Made by a program: the position numbers and the translations under genes
Notes under the pieces: generated by a model
Told to the model about the DNA's origin: nothing
Databases searched by the model: none
The model's input: the letters and a program-made list of their open reading frames with translations, nothing else
DNA from: Lachnospiraceae bacterium UBA6987
GTDB lineage: Bacteria > Bacillota > Clostridia > Lachnospirales > Lachnospiraceae
Assembly: GCA_002449955.1 (NCBI GenBank)
Contig: DJYD01000070.1
Span: forward strand, 53,138-114,567
Direction: 5' to 3'
DNA length: 61,430 nt
Part shown: piece after piece, positions 8,274 to 16,194 of the stretch
Numbering within the stretch: position 1 is the first letter of the stretch
Layout: every line of letters begins with the position of its first letter

Positions 8274-9566
8274 TTATTCTGCTTCAGCGGTTGCCAGTTC
8301 TCTCGCGCGTTCTTCCATCTTTTCCCTGTTGATAAACCAGGACGGACTTGATTCACGCATGTATTCTTCCCATTCTTCCTTGCTGATGTATACGGTTTCC
8401 CAGGGAAGGTTAGCAGGATTATCATGGTATTTTCCGTCAACGTCCAGATCTCCTCTCTCAAGGTCCTGCAGGAAGGTGATCAGGCGGCCGAGATCGACAC
8501 CCTCGATGCTCTTATTCGTCAGCTCGGCTTCTATGGCCGTGAAGCTGTTTTGCTCCTTGATGGCTGCCCGCACGTCCTGCAGGAGATGGAAGAGTTCCTG
8601 CTGAATCGCGTCTGCCTTACCCTCCTCGGCAAGGTCGGAAAGCTGCACGTAATCGTTGAAGCCGTCTCCGGTTTTGTACAGAACGTCGATGTAGACCTCG
8701 TCGATCCCACTCTGGCAAACGGCGCCGATGATCTGGAAGCGGTAACCGTCCAGCCATTCAGGCTCAACAAGAAGGAATCTGCTAAGATTGACGTCCCGCT
8801 GCTTCCCGGTCCACTCGTTCGGCGCTGCGGCGAGTGCTTTTTTCAGGAGATCGAAAAACAGGTCCTTGTCAAGCACTTCAAAGCTGTAATCCGCCGGATC
8901 GGGGTCGCCGGCAATCGCGGGATCGAGCGCCTTTTTCAGGATCTCATTGACAAGCTTCCGGTCGCGCTTTTCCGCGTCGCTCCCCTGACCGAACCATCTT
9001 CCGGTCGCCTGGATCTTATTGATCATATAGACGGGAGTCCCGTCGGGGCTATAATCCATCTGGTAACAATCAGACCAGCGGCCCTCTTCGTAGCGGTGCC
9101 TGAGATCAAGTCCGATAAACGTGGCGAAATCGTTTAAGCCGGGCTGCCTTCCGAAAGAAAGCTCATAATACCAGTCGTTTTCTTCATCGGTATATGAGGC
9201 TCTCTGGGTGAAATAAGCGGGGCTGTTCGGGATGGGCTGTTCCGGTCTCTTGATCTCTCCCTGCCAGCGTTCGTACAGCTGTTTAAATGTACCGCCGACG
9301 TTAGCCCGTACCTCGGAGCTGGAGGCGCAGAGGATGCCGAATCCAGTGATCAGGCCTAACAGGAAAACAGCGGCCACCTGGCCAAAGCGCTGCAGGAGCT
9401 GTCTGTTTTTCGCTCTCTTGACCGGCTTTTCTAACCATGCGGTGTCGATACCGGTATTTTCCGGGCCGGCACCCTCCGGAGCATCTAAGCGGCATTCCTC
9501 TGCCAGCTGTTTCCTTAATGCCCCGGCGATCTTTTTATCATACTCGTCTTTTTTGCTGCGTTTCAT
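8274..9566 (-). CDS. Single-pass membrane protein, likely anti-sigma partner of the second ECF factor
   Basis: A 430-residue protein with a charged cytoplasmic N-terminus of about 60 residues, one membrane helix near residues 63-83 (VAAVFLLGLITGFGILCA) and a large polar extracytoplasmic region. It overlaps the stop of the upstream sigma gene by four bases. By position it should anchor and inhibit that sigma factor. It shares architecture, but little obvious sequence, with the 251-residue partner of the neighbouring pair. The extracytoplasmic part is rich in aromatic and acidic residues and I do not recognise a named domain. Confidence 0.58.
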   Translation of the reverse strand: MKRSKKDEYDKKIAGALRKQLAEECRLDAPEGAGPENTGIDTAWLEKPVKRAKNRQLLQRFGQVAAVFLLGLITGFGILCASSSEVRANVGGTFKQLYERWQGEIKRPEQPIPNSPAYFTQRASYTDEENDWYYELSFGRQPGLNDFATFIGLDLRHRYEEGRWSDCYQMDYSPDGTPVYMINKIQATGRWFGQGSDAEKRDRKLVNEILKKALDPAIAGDPDPADYSFEVLDKDLFFDLLKKALAAAPNEWTGKQRDVNLSRFLLVEPEWLDGYRFQIIGAVCQSGIDEVYIDVLYKTGDGFNDYVQLSDLAEEGKADAIQQELFHLLQDVRAAIKEQNSFTAIEAELTNKSIEGVDLGRLITFLQDLERGDLDVDGKYHDNPANLPWETVYISKEEWEEYMRESSPSWFINREKMEERARELATAEAE

Positions 9567-10087
9567 GATCCTTCCTCCTCAAGCAGGGCATACAATTTCT
9601 TCTTGCCGCGCTGTAGTGCTTTCCGGACAGCACCTTCTTTTTTGCCGATGAGTTTTGCGATCTCTGCCGGGGTATATCCGTACAGATAAGCCAGAGTCAG
9701 AATGTCTCTTGTTTCATCCGGCAATTGTGCGACCGCGCGGTCAAGCGAATCTTTTTCGGCAAGGGATTCTTCCGGCTGCTCCTTTCGGGGACCTGTGAGC
9801 TTCCCGAAGTATTCTTCATCTGCCGGAAATTCATGCCGTTTTTTCAGAAGGTCAAGACAGCTGCTGCGCAGGACGATCCGAAGGAGCCCTTCAAGTCTGG
9901 GGCCGTTCCCGGCGTCCCTGACAAGGCTCGGCCGTTTCAGCAGGCGAAGAAATGCATCGTGGACAGCATCCTCGCAGTCCTGCGTCTCGGAAAAATACCG
10001 CGCTGCCCAAAGAAGCATCCTATCATGCCAAAGCATATGCATATAGATCCTGCGGATATCCATATCACTATGTGAGATGTCAGCCAT
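9563..10087 (-). CDS. RNA polymerase sigma factor, ECF type (second copy)
   Basis: A 174-residue sigma factor. Region 2 is seen in RYFSETQDCEDAVHDAFLRL and region 4 in LAYLYGYTPAEIAKLIGKKE followed by VRKALQRGKKKL. The frame is open to 10180, but GGAAGGAG stands 6 bases before the ATG at 10087, which also removes a non-sigma-like leader. It is coupled to the membrane partner by a GATCATGA overlap. It resembles the neighbouring ECF factor in layout, and the two modules may come from an old duplication. Target genes cannot be deduced here. Confidence 0.83.
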   Translation of the reverse strand: MADISHSDMDIRRIYMHMLWHDRMLLWAARYFSETQDCEDAVHDAFLRLLKRPSLVRDAGNGPRLEGLLRIVLRSSCLDLLKKRHEFPADEEYFGKLTGPRKEQPEESLAEKDSLDRAVAQLPDETRDILTLAYLYGYTPAEIAKLIGKKEGAVRKALQRGKKKLYALLEEEGS

Positions 10088-10175
10088 GGCTTTCTCCTTC
10101 CGGGCGGCAGCTTTTTTGCCCTTCTGTCTAATAAACGATCCAGAGGAGGAAAATTGGACAAGGGAAAATAAAAAT

Positions 10176-10255
10176 GTCATCCTTCGCCGTCAGCACCCTG
10201 CGGGTGCTTCTCGTCTCAGGATGACAAGCAGGGGAAAAGCGTTTCTCAGGATGAC
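10176..10255. repeat. GTCATCCT/AGGATGAC intergenic repeat
   Basis: GTCATCCT (10176-10183) pairs with AGGATGAC (10218-10225) around an inner hairpin AGCACCC/GGGTGCT. TCTCAGGATGAC then occurs again at 10244-10255. A related fragment, ATCCTGAGGATGAC, lies at 3627-3641. This looks like a dispersed small intergenic repeat of the TCATCCTGAG type found in many bacterial genomes; it follows the M32 gene stop. Confidence 0.55.
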
Positions 10256-10280
10256 GGGAGGTGCCTTTTCGGAGGCAGGC

Positions 10281-11783
10281 TCAGATCGCGTAGATCTCTT
10301 TTGCCTTCTTCTGCAGGTATTCTACATACACCATCGGATCGAAGGGCTCGCCGAGTACGCGGTCAAGGAGCTCCGGCGGAGTATAGAGGCTGCCATGCTG
10401 CCAGATATGCTCACGGTTCCAGGCGTTGATGGGAGCAAAGTTCCCTTCCGCAACGCACTTGTCCACATTTACGCTCTCTTTCATCTTTTTCAGGAACTGG
10501 GCACCGTAGGCGCTGCCGAAGGCATAGCTCGGGAAGTAGCCGATTGCGCCGCCGGACCAGTGGGAATCCTGGAGAACGCCATGCTTATCGTCCGGAACGT
10601 CCACGCCGAGGTATTCCTTATACAGACGGTTCCATTCGGCAGGCAGGTCGTGGACGGCCAGCTCGCCGGCCATTACACGTTTTTCAAGCTCATAGCGGAT
10701 CATCACATGCAGACTGTAGGTGACCTCGTCGGCTTCCGTGCGGATGAGACTCGGCTGCACGCGGTTTACAGCCTTGTAGATATCGTCAACGGAGGCCGAG
10801 GCAAACTTTTTCGGGAAAAGTTTCCTGAGTTCCGGCTGAATAGCATAGGCAAAAGCCCTGCTTCTTCCTAAAATATTCTCGTAGAAGCGACTCTGGCTTT
10901 CATGGATGCCCATGGAGACGCCGCCGTCCAGAACCGTGAAGGCATATTCGTCCTTTGAGCCGGTGTCGTACAGGGCGTGGCCGCCTTCATGCACCACACT
11001 AAAGAGCGAGAAGGAAACGTCTTCGCGGTAGTAATGGGTGGTGATACGTTCGTCAAGGTGAGAGCCAAGACTGGTGGTAAAGGGGTGCTCGGTCGTGGAA
11101 AGTCCCACATGATCAAGGTCAAGCCCGATCAGCTTCATGAGGAAATAGGAGAGTTCTTCCTGCTTATCCTCCGGGAAATCGCCCTTGATGCAGGCATCGG
11201 AGACCTGTTTTGCTTTCCCGATCTTTTCGATCAGGGGCACCAGATGCTTGCGGAGTGTTCCGAAGAAGGCGTCGCATTTTTCCTTATTCAGACCCTCCTC
11301 GAATTCGTTTAACCAGTAGTCATACGGATCTTTTTCCGGATCCTGATACAGGGCGAAGCGGCGCATGGTATCGAAGATCTGCTGCAGATACGGCTCGAAG
11401 AGGGCGAAATCGCTCGTGTCCTTGGCGCGGTGCCACACGTCGTCGGCCTCGACCAGCAGCTTTTCGTAGGCGATATATTCGTCCATCGGAAGCTTCTGAA
11501 GGTAGCGGATCTCCTTTAACATCAGGAAGACCATACGTTTTTCTTCCTGTGAGAGTCTGGCTTTATGAGCGTCCAGATATTCGAGGAGCTTTACGGTTTC
11601 CTTGCCGGTCTGCAGCTTGTACATTTCTTCGCTGAGCACGCCGAGCGAGCGGCCGCGGTTTGCGGCAGTTCCTTTAGGAGCCGTAGTCGAGCCGTCATAG
11701 GAGATCACGCCCATGGCATGCCCGTAAGCGGCGATCTTTTCCTGCAGCGCCATGAGGGCGCTTCTTGCTTCTTTTACTGTCAT
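10281..11783 (-). CDS. M32 family metallocarboxypeptidase
   Basis: A 500-residue cytoplasmic enzyme of the thermostable carboxypeptidase Taq type. The zinc motif HEGGH is at residues 265-269, followed by ALYD, and a downstream GVSMGIHESQSRFYEN segment supplies the family's IHESQSR motif and third ligand. DERITTHYY before the zinc site is also characteristic. It removes C-terminal residues from peptides using a divalent metal. Length is exactly what the family shows. The ATG has AGAGG 8 bases upstream and its own promoter at 11816-11844. It ends next to a repeat and appears monocistronic. Confidence 0.93.
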   Translation of the reverse strand: MTVKEARSALMALQEKIAAYGHAMGVISYDGSTTAPKGTAANRGRSLGVLSEEMYKLQTGKETVKLLEYLDAHKARLSQEEKRMVFLMLKEIRYLQKLPMDEYIAYEKLLVEADDVWHRAKDTSDFALFEPYLQQIFDTMRRFALYQDPEKDPYDYWLNEFEEGLNKEKCDAFFGTLRKHLVPLIEKIGKAKQVSDACIKGDFPEDKQEELSYFLMKLIGLDLDHVGLSTTEHPFTTSLGSHLDERITTHYYREDVSFSLFSVVHEGGHALYDTGSKDEYAFTVLDGGVSMGIHESQSRFYENILGRSRAFAYAIQPELRKLFPKKFASASVDDIYKAVNRVQPSLIRTEADEVTYSLHVMIRYELEKRVMAGELAVHDLPAEWNRLYKEYLGVDVPDDKHGVLQDSHWSGGAIGYFPSYAFGSAYGAQFLKKMKESVNVDKCVAEGNFAPINAWNREHIWQHGSLYTPPELLDRVLGEPFDPMVYVEYLQKKAKEIYAI

Positions 11784-11815
11784 AGGGAGACCTCTTTTCG
11801 TTATGGTTTGTCATA

Positions 11816-11844
11816 ATTGTATCCCACGCGGCTGCTATTGTCTA
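11816..11844 (-). promoter_or_regulatory. Promoter of the M32 carboxypeptidase gene
   Basis: On the minus strand TAGACA (11839-11844) and TACAAT (11816-11821) with a 17-base spacer, about 30 bases before the start codon. Confidence 0.5.
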
Positions 11845-11923
11845 TAAAAAGTTGCGCCGTCAGGCATCGGTCTGCTTCCAGACCGAAGCAGATGGGAAAT
11901 ATATCAAAAATCGAAAAAAACTG

Positions 11924-11952
11924 TTGACAGGCGGGGAGGGTTTGGCTATAAT
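11924..11952 (+). promoter_or_regulatory. Consensus sigma-A promoter of rpmF
   Basis: TTGACA (11924-11929) and TATAAT (11947-11952) are both perfect, with the optimal 17-base spacer. This fits a highly expressed ribosomal protein gene and leaves a leader of about 60 bases. Confidence 0.9.
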
Positions 11953-12020
11953 CGAAAAGCACGATTTCCGGGGAGGACGGCAAGCCGGGGTCGTGACCAG
12001 GAATGAAGGAGGTGGATCAT

Positions 12021-12203
12021 ATGTCTATTTGTCCCAAGAATAAGTCCTCTAAGGCAAGAAGAGACAGCCGCAGAGCAAACTGGAAGATGAGCAATCCTAC
12101 ATTGGTCAAGTGCAGCAAGTGCGGTGCGTTGATGGTACCTCACCAAGTCTGCAAGGCATGCGGCTCTTACAACAAGAAACAGATCGTTGAAGTCGAAGAG
12201 TAA
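12021..12203 (+). CDS. rpmF: Large ribosomal subunit protein bL32
   Basis: A 60-residue basic protein starting MSICPKNKSSKARRDSRR, the standard L32 N-terminus, with a four-cysteine zinc ribbon (CSKC and CKAC) near residues 34-50. It is a structural protein of the 50S subunit. I place the start at 12021, not at the in-frame ATG at 12003, because AAGGAGGTG lies just before it. It has its own consensus promoter and a strong terminator. The DUF177 (YceD-like) gene that usually precedes rpmF in Bacillota is absent here. Confidence 0.96.
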   Translation: MSICPKNKSSKARRDSRRANWKMSNPTLVKCSKCGALMVPHQVCKACGSYNKKQIVEVEE

Positions 12204-12214
12204 TCGGAGATGAT

Positions 12215-12250
12215 AAAAGGACCGCGGACGAAAAGTCCGCGGTCCTTTTT
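12215..12250. terminator. Bidirectional terminator between rpmF and the ABC exporter
   Basis: AAAAGGACCGCGGAC and its complement form a 15-bp stem with a 5-base loop, with A-run and T-run on the two sides, so it can end both convergent transcripts. Confidence 0.92.
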
Positions 12251-12254
12251 GTAT

Positions 12255-14045
12255 TCATTCAAACTGACTGGCATACAGCTTGTAATAAAACCCTTTCTGT
12301 GCCATGAGTTGCTCATGCGTGCCCTGCTCGACCACGTCGCCATGGTCCACAACCAGAATGCGGTCCGCATTCTGCACGGTGCTCAGGCGGTGTGCGATCA
12401 CGAAACTGGTCTTGCCCTGCATAAGGCTCCGGATCGCCTTCTGCACCTGCCGCTCCGTATTCGTGTCAACGTTTGAGGTCGCTTCGTCGAGAATCAGCAT
12501 GTTGTTGTCGTAGAGCATGGCGCGGGCAATCGTAAGGAGCTGCTTCTGCCCCTTGGAGATATTGCCGCCGTCCTCCGTGATGACGGTGTTGTAGCCGTTT
12601 GGCAGGCGCATAATGTAATTATGGATCCGCGCAGCCTTTGCCGCCTCCACGACCTCGTCCATCGCGGCATTTTCCTTGCCGTAGGCAATGTTGTCATAAA
12701 TGCTTCCGTTAAACAGCCACGTGTCCTGCAGGACCATCGCGTAAGCACGGCGGAGGCTTTCCATGGTGTATTCCCGCTGCTCACAGCCATCCAGGAGAAT
12801 GCGTCCGTCATCCGGATCATAGAAGCGCATGAGCAGGTTGATGATGGTGGTCTTGCCGGCACCGGTGGGACCGACGATGGCAATGGTCTGGCCCGGCTTT
12901 GCCTCCAGGGAAAGATCGTGCAGGACGCATGTCCCGGGTACATATCCGAAATTCACATGCTCGGCCTGGACATGGCCGCTGCAGTTTCCAAGCGGCTTTG
13001 CGCCGTACAGATCCTTGGCCTCCTCCGGCTCATCTAACAGCTTGAACACGCGTTCCGATGCGGCAAGTGCGGAAAAGATCTCATTAATGATGTTCGAGAT
13101 CTCGTTGATCGGTCCGGAGAATTTGCGGCTGTAGAGGACGAAGCTTGAGATCTGGTCAAGCCCGACGATGCGCGCCATGTAGAGAATGGCGCCGCCCATG
13201 CCGATCGCGGCCAGGCCGAAGTTTGAGATCATGCCGATGGTCGGTCCCATGGTCATGCCGAGACCGTCGGCATTTTTGTATGCCTCTGCTGCGGCGCGGT
13301 TGATGTCGCTGAAGCGGTCGCAGACGGCATCCTCGTGTGCATAGGCAAGGATCGTTTTCTGACCGGTGAACATTTCCTCGGCAAAGCCGTTCATTTCCCC
13401 GTAGGCGGCGCTGCGCCTGGCATAGCGGGGCCTGGTCTTTTTCGACATGCTGCGTGTAAACAGGATGCTGACCGGGATCGTAAAAATCATGCAAAAAACG
13501 AGGGGGATCGAAATGGTGCACATCATGATGAAGCTTCCCGCGACCGTGATCAGGCTCGTCAGGATCTGGATCACGTCGGCGGATAGGCTTAAGGCAACGA
13601 CGTCGATATCATAGCTCACACGGCTGATGATATCCCCTGCCTGATGACGGTCAAAATAGCCGACAGGCAGCGTCATCAGCTTGCCCATGACGTCACGGCG
13701 CATGTTCCGGGCAACGCGTCTGCCCACTCGCATCATGCAGATATTCACGATGAAGCTGAGCAGATTGCTGCCGGCGTAGAAGAGAAGCATGAGCAGGGCA
13801 TAGTGCCCGACCATCGCCATATCGATATGACCGGGGCCGAGCTTTGCGCCTTCCTCCACGACACCGATCGCCTTGCCGGCAAAGCGCGGTCCGAGAAGAT
13901 TGCCGACGTTTCCGAGCAGGGAAAACGTAAGCAACAGGAGTACGACCCATTTGTATTCCATCAGGTAGCGGAGGATCCGCTTTAAGGCACCTTTTGCGTC
14001 CTTCGGCTTTTCCTTGACGCCGCCTCTGTCACCTTTTCCGGGCAT
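12255..14045 (-). CDS. Heterodimeric ABC exporter subunit, catalytically complete half
   Basis: A 596-residue type IV ABC exporter half. Six membrane helices occupy residues 20-320, followed by an ATPase with Walker A GPTGAGKTT and Walker B MLILDEATS carrying the catalytic Glu. The signature is ISKGQ, which departs from LSGGQ. This pattern matches the TM288/BmrD-type partner of heterodimeric multidrug exporters. The start at 14045 follows TAGGAGG by 8 bases; the longer frame is unlikely. It begins 10 bases after the partner gene stops. Substrates may be drugs, lipids or peptides; the sequence does not tell. Confidence 0.9.
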   Translation of the reverse strand: MPGKGDRGGVKEKPKDAKGALKRILRYLMEYKWVVLLLLTFSLLGNVGNLLGPRFAGKAIGVVEEGAKLGPGHIDMAMVGHYALLMLLFYAGSNLLSFIVNICMMRVGRRVARNMRRDVMGKLMTLPVGYFDRHQAGDIISRVSYDIDVVALSLSADVIQILTSLITVAGSFIMMCTISIPLVFCMIFTIPVSILFTRSMSKKTRPRYARRSAAYGEMNGFAEEMFTGQKTILAYAHEDAVCDRFSDINRAAAEAYKNADGLGMTMGPTIGMISNFGLAAIGMGGAILYMARIVGLDQISSFVLYSRKFSGPINEISNIINEIFSALAASERVFKLLDEPEEAKDLYGAKPLGNCSGHVQAEHVNFGYVPGTCVLHDLSLEAKPGQTIAIVGPTGAGKTTIINLLMRFYDPDDGRILLDGCEQREYTMESLRRAYAMVLQDTWLFNGSIYDNIAYGKENAAMDEVVEAAKAARIHNYIMRLPNGYNTVITEDGGNISKGQKQLLTIARAMLYDNNMLILDEATSNVDTNTERQVQKAIRSLMQGKTSFVIAHRLSTVQNADRILVVDHGDVVEQGTHEQLMAQKGFYYKLYASQFE

Positions 14046-14055
14046 GCTGCACCTC

Positions 14056-15813
14056 CTAAGCCGTGATGGCGCCCATCTGGATCTCGTAGATCTCACGATA
14101 GGCGGGGCAGGAGCGAAGGAGCTCCTCATGGGTGCCGAGACCGATCATGCGGCCGTTGTCGAGCACCAGGATCCGGGACATATTCATGACGCTGGAGACG
14201 CGCTGGGCGATCATGATGAGCGTGCTGTCTCCGTGGTTTTCCGTGATAGCCTTCCGCATGGCGGCATCGGTCCGGTAATCTAACGCGGAGGAGGCGTCGT
14301 CGAGGATCAGGATCTCGGGATCCGCAGCGAGTGCGCGGGCGACCATAAGGCGCTGTTTCTGACCGCCGGAAAGGTTCATGCCCTTGATGGCCGCCTGGAA
14401 GTCAAGTCCTTCCGGCAGGCTTTCGATGTATTCGGCTGCCTGCGCATCCCGGGCCGCTCTGCGCAGCGCTTCCTCGGACAGTCCGCGGCCGAAGTCGATG
14501 TTTTCCCGCAAACTGTCCTTAAAGATCATATCGTTTTGGAAAGCCGCGCCGAATTTCCGGCGCAGTGCATCCTTTTCATACGTGCGCACATCGCGGCCGT
14601 CCACAAAAACGCCGCCTGAAGTGGCATCGTAAAAATGCATCAGCAGGCTCACGATGGTGGATTTGCCGCAGCCGGTGGGGCCGATGATGCCGAGGCTTTC
14701 GCCTCTGCGAATGGAGAAACTGATGTCACTTAAGGCCTTTTCCCGGCTTCCGCCATGGAAGTCTGCGGCATCCTCCGAGCCTTCGCCGTAACTGAAATCA
14801 ACGTGTTCAAAACGGATGAATTCATCGCCGGAGGGTTTAAGTCCCTGCGCCTCCGGCAGAATGTTTTCCTCTGTATCCATCTGCAGCACAGCGTCGATGC
14901 GGTCTGCACTGGCACTCGCTTTGGACATGGTCATGAAGATACGGGATACGCCCATGACACCCATGGCGATCATGTTGAAATAAGTCAGGAAGGCGAGGAT
15001 TACGCCGGGCTTCATGAGGCCGTTATTTACACGGCCGGCGCCGATGAGGACCACTAACGTAAGGCCGGTGTTCAGGCACAGCTGCATGACGGGGCCGGGG
15101 ATTGCCATGATGGTGGCTGCCGTGATATCGCTCTTTGTCATGTCGTCATTGGCCGCGGCAAAGCGGCGCTTTTCGTAGTCTTCCTTGGAAAGGGCCTTGA
15201 CGACACGGATGCCGGTGATATTTTCCCGCATGATGCGCACGATGGTATCCAGCTTAGCCTGGACCTTTTTGTAAAGCGGAATGCCGCGGGAGGAGACAAA
15301 CAGAATCAGGGCGATCAGGACCGGCAGCATGATCACGAGGATTAGCGCAAGCGCAGCGTCCATGAGAAGCGTCATCAGAACACCGCCGATCAGCATGATC
15401 GGGGCCCTTACGCACAAGGTCTGGAACTGCTGCACGGCAGACTGAACATTGTAGCTGTCGGAGGTCATGCGGGAGATGAGACTCGGCAGGCCGAAGGCAT
15501 CAAACTGGGCACCGTTTAAGTTTGCGGTCTTGCGGAAAAGCGCCTGACGGACCTCGTAACTGATACGGTGCGCATTGTCCACAGCCTTTCGGTTGGCCGT
15601 GACATTTAACATCCGGCACAGGATCGCCGCGCCGAACATGGCGAGACCCCAGAGGATGACAGGCGGGAGCTTTCCCAGGGGAACGACATGGTCCACGATA
15701 TGTTCGAAGATATAAGGGATCGTCAGCTCGGCAAGCGTTCCCAGCAGTTTGATGAAGACGGCGAGGACTACCGTCTTTTTGAAACGCGCAAGATATCGGA
15801 ATATCAGCTTCAT
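14056..15813 (-). CDS. Heterodimeric ABC exporter subunit, degenerate-site half
   Basis: A 585-residue exporter half with six N-terminal membrane helices, Walker A GPTGCGKST, a canonical LSGGQ signature and a Walker B ILILDDASS in which Asp replaces the catalytic Glu. In heterodimeric exporters of the TM287/288 and BmrC/D kind, one subunit has exactly this replacement, giving one working and one degenerate ATP site. The start at 15813 has AAAGGA 9 bases upstream; the longer frame has no ribosome site. It is first in the operon, behind the promoter at 15854-15883. Confidence 0.9.
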   Translation of the reverse strand: MKLIFRYLARFKKTVVLAVFIKLLGTLAELTIPYIFEHIVDHVVPLGKLPPVILWGLAMFGAAILCRMLNVTANRKAVDNAHRISYEVRQALFRKTANLNGAQFDAFGLPSLISRMTSDSYNVQSAVQQFQTLCVRAPIMLIGGVLMTLLMDAALALILVIMLPVLIALILFVSSRGIPLYKKVQAKLDTIVRIMRENITGIRVVKALSKEDYEKRRFAAANDDMTKSDITAATIMAIPGPVMQLCLNTGLTLVVLIGAGRVNNGLMKPGVILAFLTYFNMIAMGVMGVSRIFMTMSKASASADRIDAVLQMDTEENILPEAQGLKPSGDEFIRFEHVDFSYGEGSEDAADFHGGSREKALSDISFSIRRGESLGIIGPTGCGKSTIVSLLMHFYDATSGGVFVDGRDVRTYEKDALRRKFGAAFQNDMIFKDSLRENIDFGRGLSEEALRRAARDAQAAEYIESLPEGLDFQAAIKGMNLSGGQKQRLMVARALAADPEILILDDASSALDYRTDAAMRKAITENHGDSTLIMIAQRVSSVMNMSRILVLDNGRMIGLGTHEELLRSCPAYREIYEIQMGAITA

Positions 15814-15853
15814 AACTGGTCCTTTCTGACGGAATTGTTTGAATTTGATAGGA

Positions 15854-15883
15854 AGTATAGCAGAAAAACGAGGGTGCATGCAA
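15854..15883 (-). promoter_or_regulatory. Promoter of the ABC exporter operon
   Basis: On the minus strand TTGCAT (15878-15883) and TATACT (15854-15859) are 18 bases apart, about 35 bases before the start codon. Confidence 0.6.
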
Positions 15884-16027
15884 CAAAAAGACATAATTGT
15901 TGCGTAAAACGGCCGCGTGTTGCGTGACAGAGAAGAGAGATGGCGTTAGGCTGAAGATGGTTCAGCAAGGAGGAGCCACCGGGACTGATGCAACGGCATG
16001 GTGATATGTTCACAAAGGCCGAAGGCG

Positions 16028-16112
16028 GTGCAGCCGGCAAATACCGGGTGAAAGCCCTGCGTAAAGCCGACCCGTAATACCCTTCTGTTTATCATGGCGA
16101 AAGGCTGCCCGC
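16028..16112 (+). promoter_or_regulatory. Possible GEMM-I-like (cyclic-di-GMP class) riboswitch aptamer
   Basis: The segment shows, in order: GCAGCC (P1 5' strand, 16030-16035), GGCAAA (16036-16041), a GGGT-GAAA-GCCC tetraloop hairpin, GCGTAAAGCC (consensus ACGCAAAGCC), CCGTAATA and TCATGG (like the CCUAAG/UAUGG tetraloop receptor), then AAGGCTGCC (consensus AGGYUGCC) whose GGCTGC closes P1. GGCTGCC could instead pair with GGAAGCC just downstream, a possible switch. The order and most core bases fit the GEMM aptamer; several positions deviate. A separate promoter lies between it and the gene. The rest of this 381-base intergenic region shows nothing clear. Confidence 0.5.
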
Positions 16113-16139
16113 AGGAAGCCGAAATGCAGACCGAATTTC

Positions 16140-16169
16140 TTTACAAGCCGCGGACGACTGTGTTATACT
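16140..16169 (+). promoter_or_regulatory. Promoter of the GH18 gene
   Basis: TTTACA (16140-16145) and TATACT (16164-16169) with an 18-base spacer, directly before the ribosome site. Confidence 0.5.
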
Positions 16170-16194
16170 TGGGACGGAGGTTGGTAAAGGAAAT

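Noticed and set aside
15948..16027. SAM or cobalamin riboswitch before the possible GEMM aptamer
   Set aside because: Fragments such as GGGACTGATGCAACGG recall S-box or B12 motifs but the required helices and core bases are missing.
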